Assembly: GCA_017654935.2 (NCBI GenBank)
Contig: CM065703.1
Location: forward strand, 32,188,363 to 32,252,362
DNA length: 64,000 nucleotides
Source: Phymorhynchus buccinoides
Lineage: Eukaryota > Mollusca > Gastropoda > Neogastropoda > Raphitomidae
Reading direction: 5' to 3'
Shown: positions 29,367 through 41,859 of the stretch, piece after piece
How the letters are laid out: every line of letters starts with the position of its first letter
How positions within the stretch are numbered: the stretch's first letter is position 1
Notes under the pieces: generated by a model
Told to the model about the DNA's origin: nothing
The model's input: the letters and a program-made list of their open reading frames with translations, nothing else
Database searches by the model: none
Translations under genes and position numbers: made by a program

Positions 29367-30078
29367 ACTGTGGTCACTTAGGCCTAAAGGTGGACCCTGA
29401 CGGATGAGTTTTTGCAAGAAACACGTCGAGATCACAATGAAAACACCCCTTATTTTTTTAAAGAGAGATTGCAATACTCACTTTGCTCTGGTTTCCTAGA
29501 AGTCAAATCGGCGATTCATCCTTGGCGGAAGTGCTGGAAGTCAAATTATTTCACTGAAAGAGAAGGCGTGTGTCGTCTCTTTTGTAATGGCGACCAAATT
29601 GTTTGCACGAAATTTTCGCAATACAAGCCTTTTTATTTATCTTTAAAAACAAAAATTGTATGCAGTTTATCTAAAGGAGTTTCGCTCACAAGAAAGGAAA
29701 TAGCTTCATTTTAAAAAAAAAGTGCACTACAATAAAGAAAAAGCTTCAACCACAACGGGTTTGGCCCCCACCCACCCCATCCAAAATGGCTTCTCTCTCC
29801 GGCATCTCCGCCAAGGAGGAATCGCCGTTTTGACGGTTTGATTTCTAGGAAACCAGAGCAAAGCGAGTGTTCTGATCCTTAATTGAAAAGGCTGTCTTTC
29901 TGGTGATCTCGACGTGTTTCTTGCAAAAAACGCATCCGTCAGGGTGCCCCTTTAACGGAAGGAAGGAAATATATATATTTTTGTCTAGACCGGGAAGTAT
30001 GTCACGTGAATTATGACTCGCAGACGTCACAATCGCATCGTGTTGGGGTCAAATCGTATGTAGTGTGGCTGCCCCTTA
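28670..30078. mobile_element. DNA transposon derivative with ~80-bp terminal inverted repeats
   Basis: The left end (taaagggcctgctacactgc...) and the reverse complement of the right end (taaggggcagccacactaca...) match over about 80 bases with substitutions. Inside are a direct repeat of about 144 bp (29,018-29,161 and 29,462-29,605) and an inverted pair (29,391-29,535 against 29,803-29,945). It has no transposase. Repeated template switching or nesting would explain it. Confidence 0.65.
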
Positions 30079-30240
30079 ACCGTGCGCGCACGCACGCACG
30101 CACACGCACACGCACACACACACACACACACACTAATCCTGCTAAACGATGAAACCGCCAATTATGCACATTTTAAACGCAGGTAGAATTTCCAATTTAT
30201 TTTAAACAAGGGCATGATTTTCAACTCTCATATGCTTTAG

Positions 30241-30278
<38 letters not shown>

Positions 30279-31578
30279 AAATTTGCGCTAAAAACTGTTT
30301 CACTGAGAAGCAACTTTCTTCCTTTTTTTTTTATAGGTTTTTGTTTGTTTTGTTTTTATAAACTCAGAAATCGCAGACTTTGACATTGTTGGTCCTAAAC
30401 ATAGAGTCTGGCTGACTAGTGATACGCCATTTGCGCAGTTTTTGAGTTATTAATGAGCAGTATTCATTTGTAATGGGGTCACACGTGACGTTGGTTTCCG
30501 TTGCAGTAAAAGTAAAAGTTTAAACTTGTGTAGTAGGGCCTCCTACAAGAGCTCATGTAGATAGTGAGTTTCAGGACCTGTCTCTCTCTCTCCCCTCTCT
30601 ATCTCTCTCTCTTCCCCTCTCTCTCTGTCCTTCCCTCCCCCTCCCCCCTTCTCTCTCTTGGCGTTTTGAAGTAGGTAGTGGTGGTGGCGGTGGGTGGGGG
30701 TGGGGCGGGGGGGGTTGAACGAGGGTGGCGATTGACAGTATCCAAAAAGCCTGAATATGCTAAGAGTGATTACTTCGCACCCTACAAACCTTGCTTAGAA
30801 TGAAGCCAACTTTCTTACGGAAGGTGAAAAGGTGAAAAGGTGGGAAGTGTTCTTCTTCTTCTTCTTCTTCTTCTTCTTCTTCTTCTCCTTCTTCTTCTCT
30901 TGAGGGCCCACGGCCAATGAGCTGACCATTAAGTTAAGTATGGTAACATAGCAGCGAGTGAGTTCACAATGATCCCTACCTGTAGTGAAGGTGAAAAGGT
31001 GGGAGTAAAAAAAAACCACCGCAAAACACGGCTTCAGTGCGCTGCGGAGTTTTCACTCTCAGTATATTCGGGCTTTTTGGTCTATCTTATCAGAGTAAAC
31101 GACCGTTCAGTCAACAGAAGAGGAAGTGAGATGGAGGAGGAGGGGGAGGGGAGATGTTGAAGACCCACCAGATCACGTGTCAAAATCACGTGTTTCACGT
31201 GTTTTCCCTCTTATAGCTGGAAATAAATCTTGTTTTGACCAGCTGGTCTCAATGCCCCCAGATTGAAAGAAATAAATCATTTTAAAGAACAGCCTCAATT
31301 TGAACATGGGGGCATTTCTATGTGGGTCACAGCTAACACACTACCACTACTCAGAAAAAACCAAGGGACTTAATCGTGGCGCGTCTGTGTATCTTTAATG
31401 CGTTTTGTGACTGGCTTGAACTGCAAAACAAGTACAGAGTAAAAGGACTCGGTCGCCAATGTTAGTATTGGGTCCATTAATCTACAGATCAACGTTGGAA
31501 ATTCAAAACGAACGGAGTATTACTGAAACGGCGGAAGACAGACGGTGGCGCTTAATTTTTGACGAGAAGTAAACATCA
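30079..31578. other. Gene-free, homopolymer and microsatellite rich
   Basis: Holds (CA)n (30,085-30,133), a run of 33 C (30,244-30,276), a TC-rich stretch (30,580-30,660), a (TTC)n run (30,850-30,898), and three CACGTG-containing motifs within 31,170-31,205. No gene is recognisable. Confidence 0.65.
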
Positions 31579-31597
31579 TGGAAGAAACTGCGAAACA
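31579..31597 (+). other. Possible orphan first coding exon
   Basis: ATG GAA GAA ACT GCG AAA CA is followed at once by GTAAGT, a consensus splice donor, giving MEETAKQ. No downstream exon can be paired with it, and a chance ATG plus donor is quite possible. Confidence 0.2.
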
Positions 31598-31689
31598 GTA
31601 AGTTTTTAAATTTTCTTTCGTCAAATGTGTAGTTTTACTTAGTTTAAGCAGTGGCTAGAGGTGGCATTGCAGGACTAATAATAGAAAAT

Positions 31690-31800
31690 TTTATTTTACT
31701 AACAGAGTTTCACCTGTGTGGAATAAGTTACCACCTAACATGAAAAGAGCACAGAATACTAACATTTTTAAAAACCTTCTCGACTAATGGAATGACTATA
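31690..31800 (+). mobile_element. LINE C-terminal scrap
   Basis: The frame reads RVSPVWNKLPPNMKRAQNTN then IFKNLLD and a stop, the usual last ~30 residues of CR1/L2-like ORF2 proteins. Nothing else of the element remains. Confidence 0.5.
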
Positions 31801-31809
31801 AGGCAGTTA

Positions 31810-32026
31810 GGGGAAGACGGGGTATAAAGCGCATGGGCGGGTAAGAAGCCCACCCCAATTATCTCATGAAATAAAGAAAATTTCAGTCAAATTTGCCCAT
31901 GAGACGAATGCTAGACATTAACGCTCGTCTCATGGGCAAAATGTGACTGAAATTTGCTTCATTTCATGACATAATTGGGGTGGGCTTCGTACCCGCCCAT
32001 GCGCTTTTTTTTACCCCGTCTTCCCC
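31810..32026. mobile_element. Palindromic MITE family P, copy 2 (opposite loop orientation)
   Basis: Same family as 26,057-26,273. The central loop reads gaatgctagacattaacg, the reverse complement of the other two copies, so it inserted in the other orientation. TA lies on both sides (31,808-31,809 and 32,027-32,028). Confidence 0.9.
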
Positions 32027-32480
32027 TATGTATGATTACGATGAATAATATTAACAAAAACTGAGTGTGCGACAGAAGGAGACAAATAACTAAATAAAAT
32101 GAAAGATGGGACAGGAAAGCCTTACGGCTATGTTTTGAGTCCCAAAATCCTAATCCTAATCCTAATCCTACGGCATTATCGCAACACTCAAACCATGTTC
32201 AGGGATAGTAACTCTTCCTAGTCGAACTTTTCGTCAACAAAATTATGCATTTTTAAAATGTCGTGTATTTTGCGCATCTTGGTAAGGAATAGGGGTTATG
32301 GATAGGGTTAGGAACATGTCAGAGTTAATATTAATAGTTTTTGAAGACATTTGCGCACAATTTATGCGTCCCGTGACTGAGCGTCGTGCCCGTAGCCTGG
32401 AGAATGTGAGATATGGGTCCGTACCCCGAGCCTCTGCCTAGTATGGACGGAAATGATCTAGGCCCGAGACTGAATGAATG
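32027..32480. other. Anonymous spacer
   Basis: Contains four tandem CCTAAT units (about 32,149-32,171). No gene is seen. Confidence 0.6.
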
Positions 32481-32610
32481 AAAAATGGTGTTTTACGTCC
32501 TCTCGGTCTGGAACAGACACATATGGGACATTTGTAAATACAAATATGGTGGGAACGATACTGGAGGCAATGCCCGGAGGCAGTGCAACTCCAGTAAAGT
32601 CCCGACTTTT
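32481..32610 (+). mobile_element. SINE-like repeat family S, copy 1
   Basis: About 130 bp beginning aaaatggtgttttacgtcct and ending cagtaaagtcccgactt. It is about 90% like 32,731-32,857 and more distantly like 35,976-36,095. Short, non-coding, same orientation in all three. No tRNA-like head is certain. Confidence 0.65.
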
Positions 32611-32662
32611 TAGCAATACAGATAGGTGTAGCGGTAACCACGCCTCGGGCCCGAAACTGACG

Positions 32663-32708
32663 AAATAAGGCTTTACGCCCTCTTCGGCCTTTCAGCCATG
32701 TGGGGCAT
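32663..32708 (-). mobile_element. Inverted LINE/SINE 3' tail
   Basis: The reverse complement (tgccccacatggctgaaagg...) matches the last 45 bases of the LINE at 11,806-11,850 with about seven differences. It is the 3' end of a minus-strand element, probably a SINE using that LINE's machinery. Confidence 0.65.
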
Positions 32709-32730
32709 TGATTACCCGAAACTGAAAACC

Positions 32731-32857
32731 AAAATGGTGTTTTACGTCCTCTTGGTCTGAATCAGACACATATGGGACATTTGTAAATACAAATATGGTG
32801 GGAACAATACTGGAGGCAATGTCCGGAGGCAGTACGAAACCAGTAAAGTCCCGATTT
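32731..32857 (+). mobile_element. SINE-like repeat family S, copy 2
   Basis: See the copy at 32,481. It carries the same core (cagacacatatgggacattt) and end (cagtaaagtcccgattta), about 120 bp after the first copy's end. Confidence 0.65.
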
Positions 32858-32871
32858 AAAAAAAACCCAGA

Positions 32872-33712
32872 TACAGTCGAATACGCTTAAGTCGACGTGC
32901 CAGCGGCAATTGATTTTATGTCGAGTTATGCGTCAGTCGACTTATCCGTCAGTCAGATATCTCGACGTTTTCAAAACAAAATGTCGACTTATCCGTCAGT
33001 CGGATATCTCGACTTCACAGACACTTTCAGAAGATAATGTTGACTTATACTCTTTGTGTGTGTGTTCGTGCGTGCGTGCGCGTGTGTGTATAGGGGGTAG
33101 GTAGGTAGGCGTTTTTATACCAGGAATATATATATATATATAAGCGTACAAGAATTGAAGAAGAAAAAACAACCACACCATTAAACTTTCCAGTTTGTAC
33201 TAGTAGAAATCATAATTCCGATTTGTACTAGTAGGATTCCGAATCCTGCTGGATTCCCATTTCTACTGTGACATAATTATGTATGTGTGTGTGTGTGTGT
33301 GCGTGTGCGTGTGCGTGCGTGCGTGCGTATGTGTGCGTGTGTGTGTGTGTGTGCGCGCGCATGTGCCTGCGTGAATGGATTCACCGGGCATTGGGGATGC
33401 AACATGTAGTGTAGCAGGCCCTTTAGGGTAAAAAACAAATCCGCAGCACCCTGTAACAGGCTGTGTATCTTTCCTTTTACAATTATGTTTCGAGCACAAG
33501 GGCAAATACCGTGTATAAGCCCACCCCCTGTTTGGGGCCTCAAACTGTGCAAAGGATGGTGGGGGTGGGGGCTTAAACTCGGTATTTTACAGTACGCGAA
33601 CGTCCCTATTTTCTCCCACCGGAAATTGTTGACGTCACACTACAATAAAACTGTCAAGCATAATTGCAAACGTCACACACACGCACATGCACACACATAC
33701 ACATATGCGCGT

Positions 33713-33746
<34 letters not shown>

Positions 33747-34047
33747 TCACGGCACGCGCGCGCACACATTAAAAAAGAGACAGATCAAAATAGAAGAAGA
33801 ATGGTGTGACTTAAGTCAGGAAGTCAGGGGGAAAAAACAAAAGTCAGGAAGTCAGGAAGTCGACTTATCCGTTTGACGTTTAGAAAAAATCTCGTCGACA
33901 TAGACGAACGTCGAGTTATACGTTGTCGAGATATCCGTTGTTATCAAAGTCTCTTAAAGAGCACTTTTGGCCGGGAAATGATAAATCCGTCGACTTACAC
34001 GCAAAAGTCGACTTAAGCATGTGTCGAATTATAAGTATCCAGCTGTA
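32872..34047. mobile_element. Non-autonomous TIR transposon, pogo/Tigger-like ends
   Basis: The left end reads tacagtcgaatacgcttaag and the reverse complement of the right end tacagctggatacttataat, both leading into gcttaagtcgac. Subterminal GTCGA and TCGAC motifs recur many times (cgacttatccgtcagtc twice near 32,938 and 32,983). No transposase is found. The interior has TG/CA microsatellites at 33,285-33,357 and 33,676-33,742. Confidence 0.65.
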
Positions 34048-34261
34048 GGGGAAGACGGGGTAAAAAGCGCATGGGCGGGTAGGAAGCCCATCCCAATTAT
34101 CTCATGAAATGAAGCAAATTTCAGTCTCATTTTGCCCTTGAGACGAGCGTTAATGTCTAGCATTCGTCTCATGGGCAAATTTGACTGACATTTTCTTTAT
34201 TTCATGAGATAATTGGGGTGGGCTTCTTACCCGCCCATGCGCTTTTTACCCCGTCTTCCCC
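34048..34261. mobile_element. Palindromic MITE family P, copy 3
   Basis: A 214-bp palindrome of the same family, inserted exactly at the right end of the 32,872-34,047 element. TA lies at 34,046-34,047 and 34,262-34,263. Confidence 0.9.
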
Positions 34262-34685
34262 TAGCTGTAGCGGTGACCACGCCTCGGTTAAACCTCATCG
34301 GCTATGGCACCGCCACAAGTAAAGGTAAAAGAGTAACAGAGAGAGAGAGAGAGAGAGAAATAGAGCTTTAACGCCTTCTGGGCCAAAGGGCCATTTGGGG
34401 CACTTGAAATTATAAAGATCCTGGGAAAAAAAAGATTTTGATCAAGAATACAGATTTTTTTTTTTTTTTTTTTAAATTGTAAAAATTTGGTAGAGAAAAA
34501 TTCAAAGTAGAAATTGTTTTTATTTTCATTTTTTTTTTATAATAGAAACTTTAATAGAAACAAGTTGAGTTTTTGTGTAAAATCTAAATTTATAGTGATA
34601 AAAGTGTTTATTTAAGAGATATTTAGCAGTTTGCTATTTACATGTCTGGCAGGGAGAGGAAATCTATGATAAGAGTAACTGAGAG
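34262..34685. repeat. SINE-like fragments and AT-rich spacer
   Basis: tagcggtgaccacgcctcgg (about 34,266) also occurs near 32,629, next to the SINE tail there. Bases 34,361-34,402 read inverted as gtgccccaaatggcc..., a diverged relative of the LINE tail. A (GA)n patch lies at 34,337-34,358 and a T-run near 34,455. Confidence 0.5.
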
Positions 34686-34790
34686 AAAATAATGCTTTAC
34701 GCCCTCTTCGGCCTTTCGGCCATGTGGGGCATTGAGATTTTACTTGGGGATGTAAAGAGAAGGGGGAGGAGTAAAAAAAAAAGAAAAGAA
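34686..34790 (-). mobile_element. Inverted 3' end of the 8.9-kb LINE family or its SINE
   Basis: The reverse complement matches the last ~90 bases of the LINE (11,775-11,850), including atccccaagtaaaa and tgccccacatggccgaaagg. The final 46 bases differ at only about three positions. The 5' truncation point is near 34,790. Confidence 0.75.
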
Positions 34791-35623
34791 AAAAAGAATA
34801 ACTGATTCTAACCCTTTCCCTTATATACCCGACTTCTTTCTTCTTCTTCTTCTTCCTTTCTTCTTCTTCTTCCTCCGTTGGTCGCTCAGACAGTTTCCTG
34901 TCATATGAGCGCATAACTATGCGTCATGCTGCCGTTATGCGCCTTATTAAGAAATAGGTCTTCGGCTGGAGAAAACCTCTGTTAAGAATGCTTGGGCAAA
35001 AAGGCAGGAGAAAGCATTTATGCCTGATATGTGATTGTCTATGAGTTTTTTTGCTAATTTTTGGTTGTTGTTGCTTTGTTTGTTAAACATTGAAACCCTT
35101 CTCTCTTTTGAAAGGCAATTGCTATGTTAACCTTCGTTCCTTTGTACTATATATATATATATAATATTAAAAAAAATGTTGATGGATGGAAGTGTGTGTG
35201 ATAGAAGGAACTGTGGAGAGGAAGAATGAAAGAGGAAGGAATAAAAGTGTGTTAAAACTGGAAAGGCACATCTTCACCTTTTACCGACCCATTTTTGGTG
35301 ACGTTTTGCAAGTCCTAAAATATTGAAATCTCTCGCCAACACTTTGGCTCTCATTATCTTCACATTGAAAACGGAGTTAGTCTCCGAAACGTCTGTGCTT
35401 TTTTTTTCAAATAAAAGGGACAGAAACCTACCGTTTTGAACTCTGTGTTTTTTGAATAAGAGTCCCTGTGGTTATTTTTTCTTTATTTCCTAAAATAGAG
35501 GTTTGATGTACCATAGGAATTTATCGCCTCTTCATGTTCTAGGCTATTTAATTGCTAAGTTCTTTCCGTTTTATGAAATTACGAACACTAACCTAGTCCT
35601 AACCCTATCGCTTTAATGAGCAG
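34791..35623. other. Anonymous, AT-rich
   Basis: Contains TTC-rich and TA-rich runs. I see no gene. The text at 35,370-35,410 (gagttagtctccgaaacg) may be a dispersed repeat. Confidence 0.55.
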
Positions 35624-35694
35624 CTTAGGACGCACATTTCACCGCCAGGTGGCAATCAAGCCAGTGCTTAGCGCGTGATATTCTTAGTTGTGGG

Positions 35695-35755
<61 letters not shown>

Positions 35756-35787
35756 TGAGAGAGAGAGAGAGAGAGAGAGGGAGGGAC

Positions 35788-35860
<73 letters not shown>

Positions 35861-35938
35861 ACTACCCCAACTAAGAATATTACGCGCTAAGCCCCTACTG
35901 GTTTGATTGCCCCCTGGCGGTGAAATGAGCGTCCTAAG
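35624..35938. mobile_element. Hairpin element whose loop-proximal arms are GA/TC microsatellites
   Basis: The left arm (cttaggacgcacatttcacc...) and right arm (...ggtgaaatgagcgtcctaag) pair for about 75 bases, then continue into (GA)n on the left and (TC)n on the right, which also pair. The whole 315 bp could form one long hairpin. It is probably a MITE in which the microsatellite expanded on both arms. Confidence 0.8.
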
Positions 35939-35975
35939 TTGACCATTCCCTGAGCAAGGCAAAAGCGTGAGAGAG

Positions 35976-36095
35976 TGAAAGTCCGGTTAACGTCCTCCGA
36001 CCTGGATCAGGCACGCGTGGGACATTTTTGGCCATAATAAAGATGGTGGGACGATCCTGGCGGTACCGCAAAACATACCTGCAAAGTCCCGACTT
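35976..36095 (+). mobile_element. SINE-like repeat family S, copy 3 (diverged)
   Basis: Shares taacgtcctc, tgggacattt, gatggtggga and gcaaagtcccgactt with the two copies near 32.5-32.9 kb, in the same order and spacing. Confidence 0.55.
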
Positions 36096-36305
36096 GTTTG
36101 AATGATCAAGATGATTGTAGGCAAGCCGTCGCTTCTTGCTAATTAATCTTAGTGAGCATTTCCCGGTGAGAATAGATAGGCTTAGTATTTTGGAGAGTGA
36201 GTTGGGAGAGGGAGTGGGGAGGGGGTGAGGGGGTTACTTGGCGAACCTACACCTTTGCTTTACTTGCTTTTGTTCGGTATGTCTTTCTTTTCTTTGAATT
36301 GTTTG

Positions 36306-36491
<186 letters not shown>

Positions 36492-36620
36492 GTAGCAAGT
36501 TGTAGTAGTTGTAGCAATAGTAGTATTAGAAGTAGTAGTAGCTGTAGTATAAATAGTAGTAGTGGTGGTGATGGTGGTAGTAGCAGTCAGTAGTAGGAGT
36601 GGTAATGGTAGTAGAAGAAG

Positions 36621-36984
36621 TAAATTGTGGTGGAAGTAGTGTTTGTCAATCATTTATTTGTTTGTTTGTTTATTTGGTCGGTTGGTTTTCTGTTTTGCTT
36701 ATTCTTATTATTTATGTTGATGCTCTGCCTACCATGTCGTTGTTAGATTTCTGCTACTGTTGTTGTTTCTATTAAACCTCTGACTGCCACCAACGTATTA
36801 CGTACTGACCTGATGACATCACTGATGATGTCATCAGATGAAGAGGAATAACCCTGATATGCTGGCTTTTGCTCTAACACAGTCAAGAGAGTTATATCCC
36901 CAGACCATTTTGCCAGATTGGCTCTATCAGTTGTCTTTTTCATGGCATGGTTTGCCCAATGATGTTTTTCTTTAATTTTCTCTG
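36621..36984. other. Unrecognised sequence with a short minus-strand open frame
   Basis: A 66-codon minus-strand frame (36,743-36,943; starts MKKTTDRANLAKWSG) has ordinary composition but no recognised family. It contains a small palindrome (gatgacatcactgatgatgtcatc, in two halves). It could be a fragment of a transposon. Confidence 0.3.
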
Positions 36985-38706
<1,722 letters not shown>

Positions 38707-38843
38707 ATTCACGTTGAGATAGCATGAGACTTAGCATGATGCTAACTTAGAAGCTCTTCCAATGTCCTATAGGATTTAATAGGACTTTTGGAAGAGCTTC
38801 TAAGTTAGCATCATGCTAAGTCTCATGCTATCTCAACGTGAAT
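38707..38843. mobile_element. Fold-back element with 56-bp perfect arms
   Basis: Bases 38,707-38,762 are an exact reverse complement of 38,788-38,843, and the 25-base centre (tgtccta...taggactt) also pairs partly. Perfect arms mean either recent insertion or correction between arms. Confidence 0.85.
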
Positions 38844-39082
38844 ACAGGCCCTGGATCAACGGCTGTGTAATAAGTTTTGTAGTTGGAACTAGATCAGTGA
38901 AATGCTTTTTTCAAGCCACAGCCAAGAAAACTTGACGATTGGTTCATTCACTTTCTGCTGCTCTTAAACAAAATATCTTTTTCACAGAAAATAAACAATC
39001 ACACTAAGGAGAAGGCGAAAGTTTGATCTTTATTTTGTTACAAGTTTGAAACGCGTAAACGGAGTCAAAGCACCATACAGTA

Positions 39083-39256
39083 CAGTGGAACATCCCTTAT
39101 AAGACCTCATTATAAGACTCCCTCCCACATAAGACTTACCTCTCTGAGACGTTGCCCTTCTTTGTAAGTATTAAAATTGCCTCCCTTATAAGACCCCTCC
39201 CTTATGAGACCTCATTTTGGGTGATTTTTGAAGGTCTTATAGGGGAGGTTCTACTG
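39083..39256. mobile_element. MITE with TA target
   Basis: The ends cagtggaacatcccttataa and (reverse complement of the right end) cagtagaacctcccctataa match, with TA outside each. Internal motifs CTTATAAGAC recur. Non-coding. Confidence 0.75.
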
Positions 39257-39599
39257 TATTGATTGAAAACTAACAAAATCCAACACTGACAACGTCTTCC
39301 TGAAACTAGCTTTCCTCCTGAGCCTCGGTTTCGCTCGCGTGACCTTTGACCGCCCAGGCGGCCACTCTTGTATAGATGTTGATTTGTTTGTATGTCGTCC
39401 TCTCCACCATTGTTGATGTGTACTGTGTGGGTGGAGGGTCATAAAGGCGAACTTGGCACATTCTTTTTTGAGAATGATGCTTTGTTTGTCTCACTTTGGT
39501 TCTGACCCACGCACTGCTAGGTGAATGCTATCGTAATCAACTTTGGTGGAGGGGAGTTAATTAGAAAAGAGAGTATTTACCCGTTGTTCAATTTCGCGA

Positions 39600-40714
39600 T
39601 CTCCTCTATTGGCCTCACTATTTCATTCTTTGATTAAACAACTTTCACTTTGCAATAAACAGTTTAGTAAGGGAGGTCTTATAGTTTCCATCATTCTATT
39701 ATATTTGCACAATTATCTACGTCCCAAGTCGTTATACATTGGACAACCATACAATACATGCAGTTCATCTTCTAATTTGCTACATGATGTACGATGTTTC
39801 GAAATATCTTTATATCGCTGGTTGACTTTTAGTTCATTCATTCCAAAACGAAACTGTACAAAAGCTTATCTAAGTTTACTAATAGTTAAATCAGATAAAT
39901 ATTTTTCTGGTTGTAATAAAGATTTGAAAGAACGATAAGTTTTAAAACGGTCACTGCTGTTGAGTTTGTCTGCCCAGTCTTGTTTAAAGCAATCAATCAT
40001 ACGCTGTTTAAGTAACACAACGAAAGCATTTACATCACCAACTCCACCATAGATCCAAACCTCTGAAAATCTGTACATATCTAGACATAATTTAATCGCG
40101 TCTGTCCAGTTCTTTAATTTATTTGTTTCAACATATGTGTTATTTGACATCCTATTGACACTCATGAGATAAGCTTGCTTTGGGATTCTAGACAATGGCA
40201 TTTAACGAATTGCTCTAATTGAACTATCAATGTACAATGGATATATTTCAAGGGCACCACAAATAATCGTGTTTGGGGGCTTACACTAAGGAATATTTTA
40301 CATGCAAATAGGTGAACTGATTCCACTGTCTTAAAGCGAAAACTACCCCACACTTCTAAGGCATATAACAACATGGGTTTAATTTGAGCATCAAAAAGCT
40401 AAACAAAATACAGTTCTGTCCATATTACCAAGGCTCCACATTGTATTGACAATTTGAACTACCCTCCCTTTAGCCCTGCCAGCAAAATAATTCTTCTAGA
40501 GCAGAAACAAATGATAACTTTGTCGAAAGCAAAAAACCTAGATCATAACTGTTCACAATTTATATTACCCTACCATCATAAAACCATTTTTCTGTTTTAG
40601 CTATATATCATCCTTTCCTGCAAATCATGATTTTTGTTTTACTTAAATTTACTTATAAACCAAAAAATTTTAATGTTTTTTTGAGATTATTTAACTGATT
40701 TTGTAACCCCGCTG

Positions 40715-40715
<1 letters not shown>
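39600..40715 (-). mobile_element. Decayed LINE: reverse transcriptase end and C-terminus
   Basis: The minus strand reads a thumb-type piece (LLYALEVWGSFRFKTVES, then VHLFACKIFLSVSPQTRLF; 40,162-40,374) and a C-terminal region (NWTDAIKLCLDMYRFSEVW, DWADKLNSSDRFKTYRSFKS; 39,866-40,201). Near 40,600-40,700 a piece like KFFGL..N.SKTKIMIF fits the palm/thumb border. Several stops and frameshifts make it dead. Confidence 0.7.
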
Positions 40716-40764
<49 letters not shown>

Positions 40765-41716
40765 AGACTTCAGAAACTTTATTTTACAAGGATAAGAATT
40801 TAGGCTGGGCCTAGTCTTCCATTCTGTCCTTGGTTCTAAGCATGCATACATAACTAATACTATAAATGAACATTGAGACACAGGAAAATCGCCAACAGAA
40901 ACAACGATTAACAGTAATATAGCAACGACATGGTAGGCAGAGCATCAGCATCAGCAATAAAAACAAACAGAATAGAAAAGTAGCCAACCGAATTAACAAA
41001 CAAACAGATAGATAAATGGAAAACACCTCTCTCACTACAATGTACTTCTTCTACTACCATTACTACTACTACAATTTCCATCTCAGTGTTTCTGCACATC
41101 AATCTATGCTAAAACAATATATTCACTGTCTGTGGGTGCATCTGTCTGTCTGTGTGTCTGTCCGGCTGCAATGGAGCGGTGCAGATGTACTGCAGACGCT
41201 CCGACAGTGCGTGTTAGCGGAATGGAAATCTGTGCCTTATGATAGTAAAACTGCATAATACTGATGCAAGTAAATTGGAATTTTTTTATGATTTTTAACC
41301 AACCCCACATAGACTGTTCCAGGTGGTCCGCTGGATCATTGATATTGCGCACACCTCATAATCAACATGAGCAGGGAGAAATCCTGCTGCCTGGTATGAT
41401 TAGGTTGATAGCTAGGTTTCCCAAGCCTACCCCTCCCCCCCCCCCCACCCTGTCCCCCCCCCACCCCCACCCCAAACCCCCAAAACATATGGGTAGGCAC
41501 TGAGCTTACGGCGACGCACTCTCCGGGGGAGAGCAGCCCGAATTTCACAGAGATAAGTCTCTGTGACTGGAATATACCGAATACCAATACGAAAATACCA
41601 AACAGACCCTGGGTTCAATTCACTGCAGCAGTTTTTCTTTAAATTCTCCCGAACACCTAGAATCAGAAGGATAGGTCTTTGAGGACAAGAAAGAAAGATC
41701 AACTGAGGTTCTGTGT
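40716..41716. other. Anonymous with (GA)n
   Basis: (GA)n covers 40,719-40,761 and C-rich tracts lie at 41,430-41,480. I see no gene. Confidence 0.6.
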
Positions 41717-41780
41717 GTTCAGTTCAGTTCAGTTCAGTAGTTTTATTTTGCGTCTTTTCACCTTTAATAATATTAGACGA
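41717..41780 (-). repeat. LINE tail with (ACTGA)n
   Basis: On the minus strand it reads aataaaactactgaactgaa with further ACTGA units, like the terminal pentamer repeats of CR1/L2-type LINEs (compare the TTGAC repeat at 27,899). Confidence 0.45.
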
Positions 41781-41859
41781 TTTTTTTTTATTATCGATAA
41801 ACAACAAAACAAAAGCATACCCTCCCCCCTCCCCTGTGTGTTCACGTACTTCATGAGCG

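Noticed and set aside
32140..32175. Telomere-like array
   Set aside because: Only four CCTAAT units, not the TTAGGG motif, and no subtelomeric context.
36743..36943. 66-aa minus-strand frame as a host gene
   Set aside because: No recognised family, no supporting exon structure. Kept only as an unrecognised stretch.
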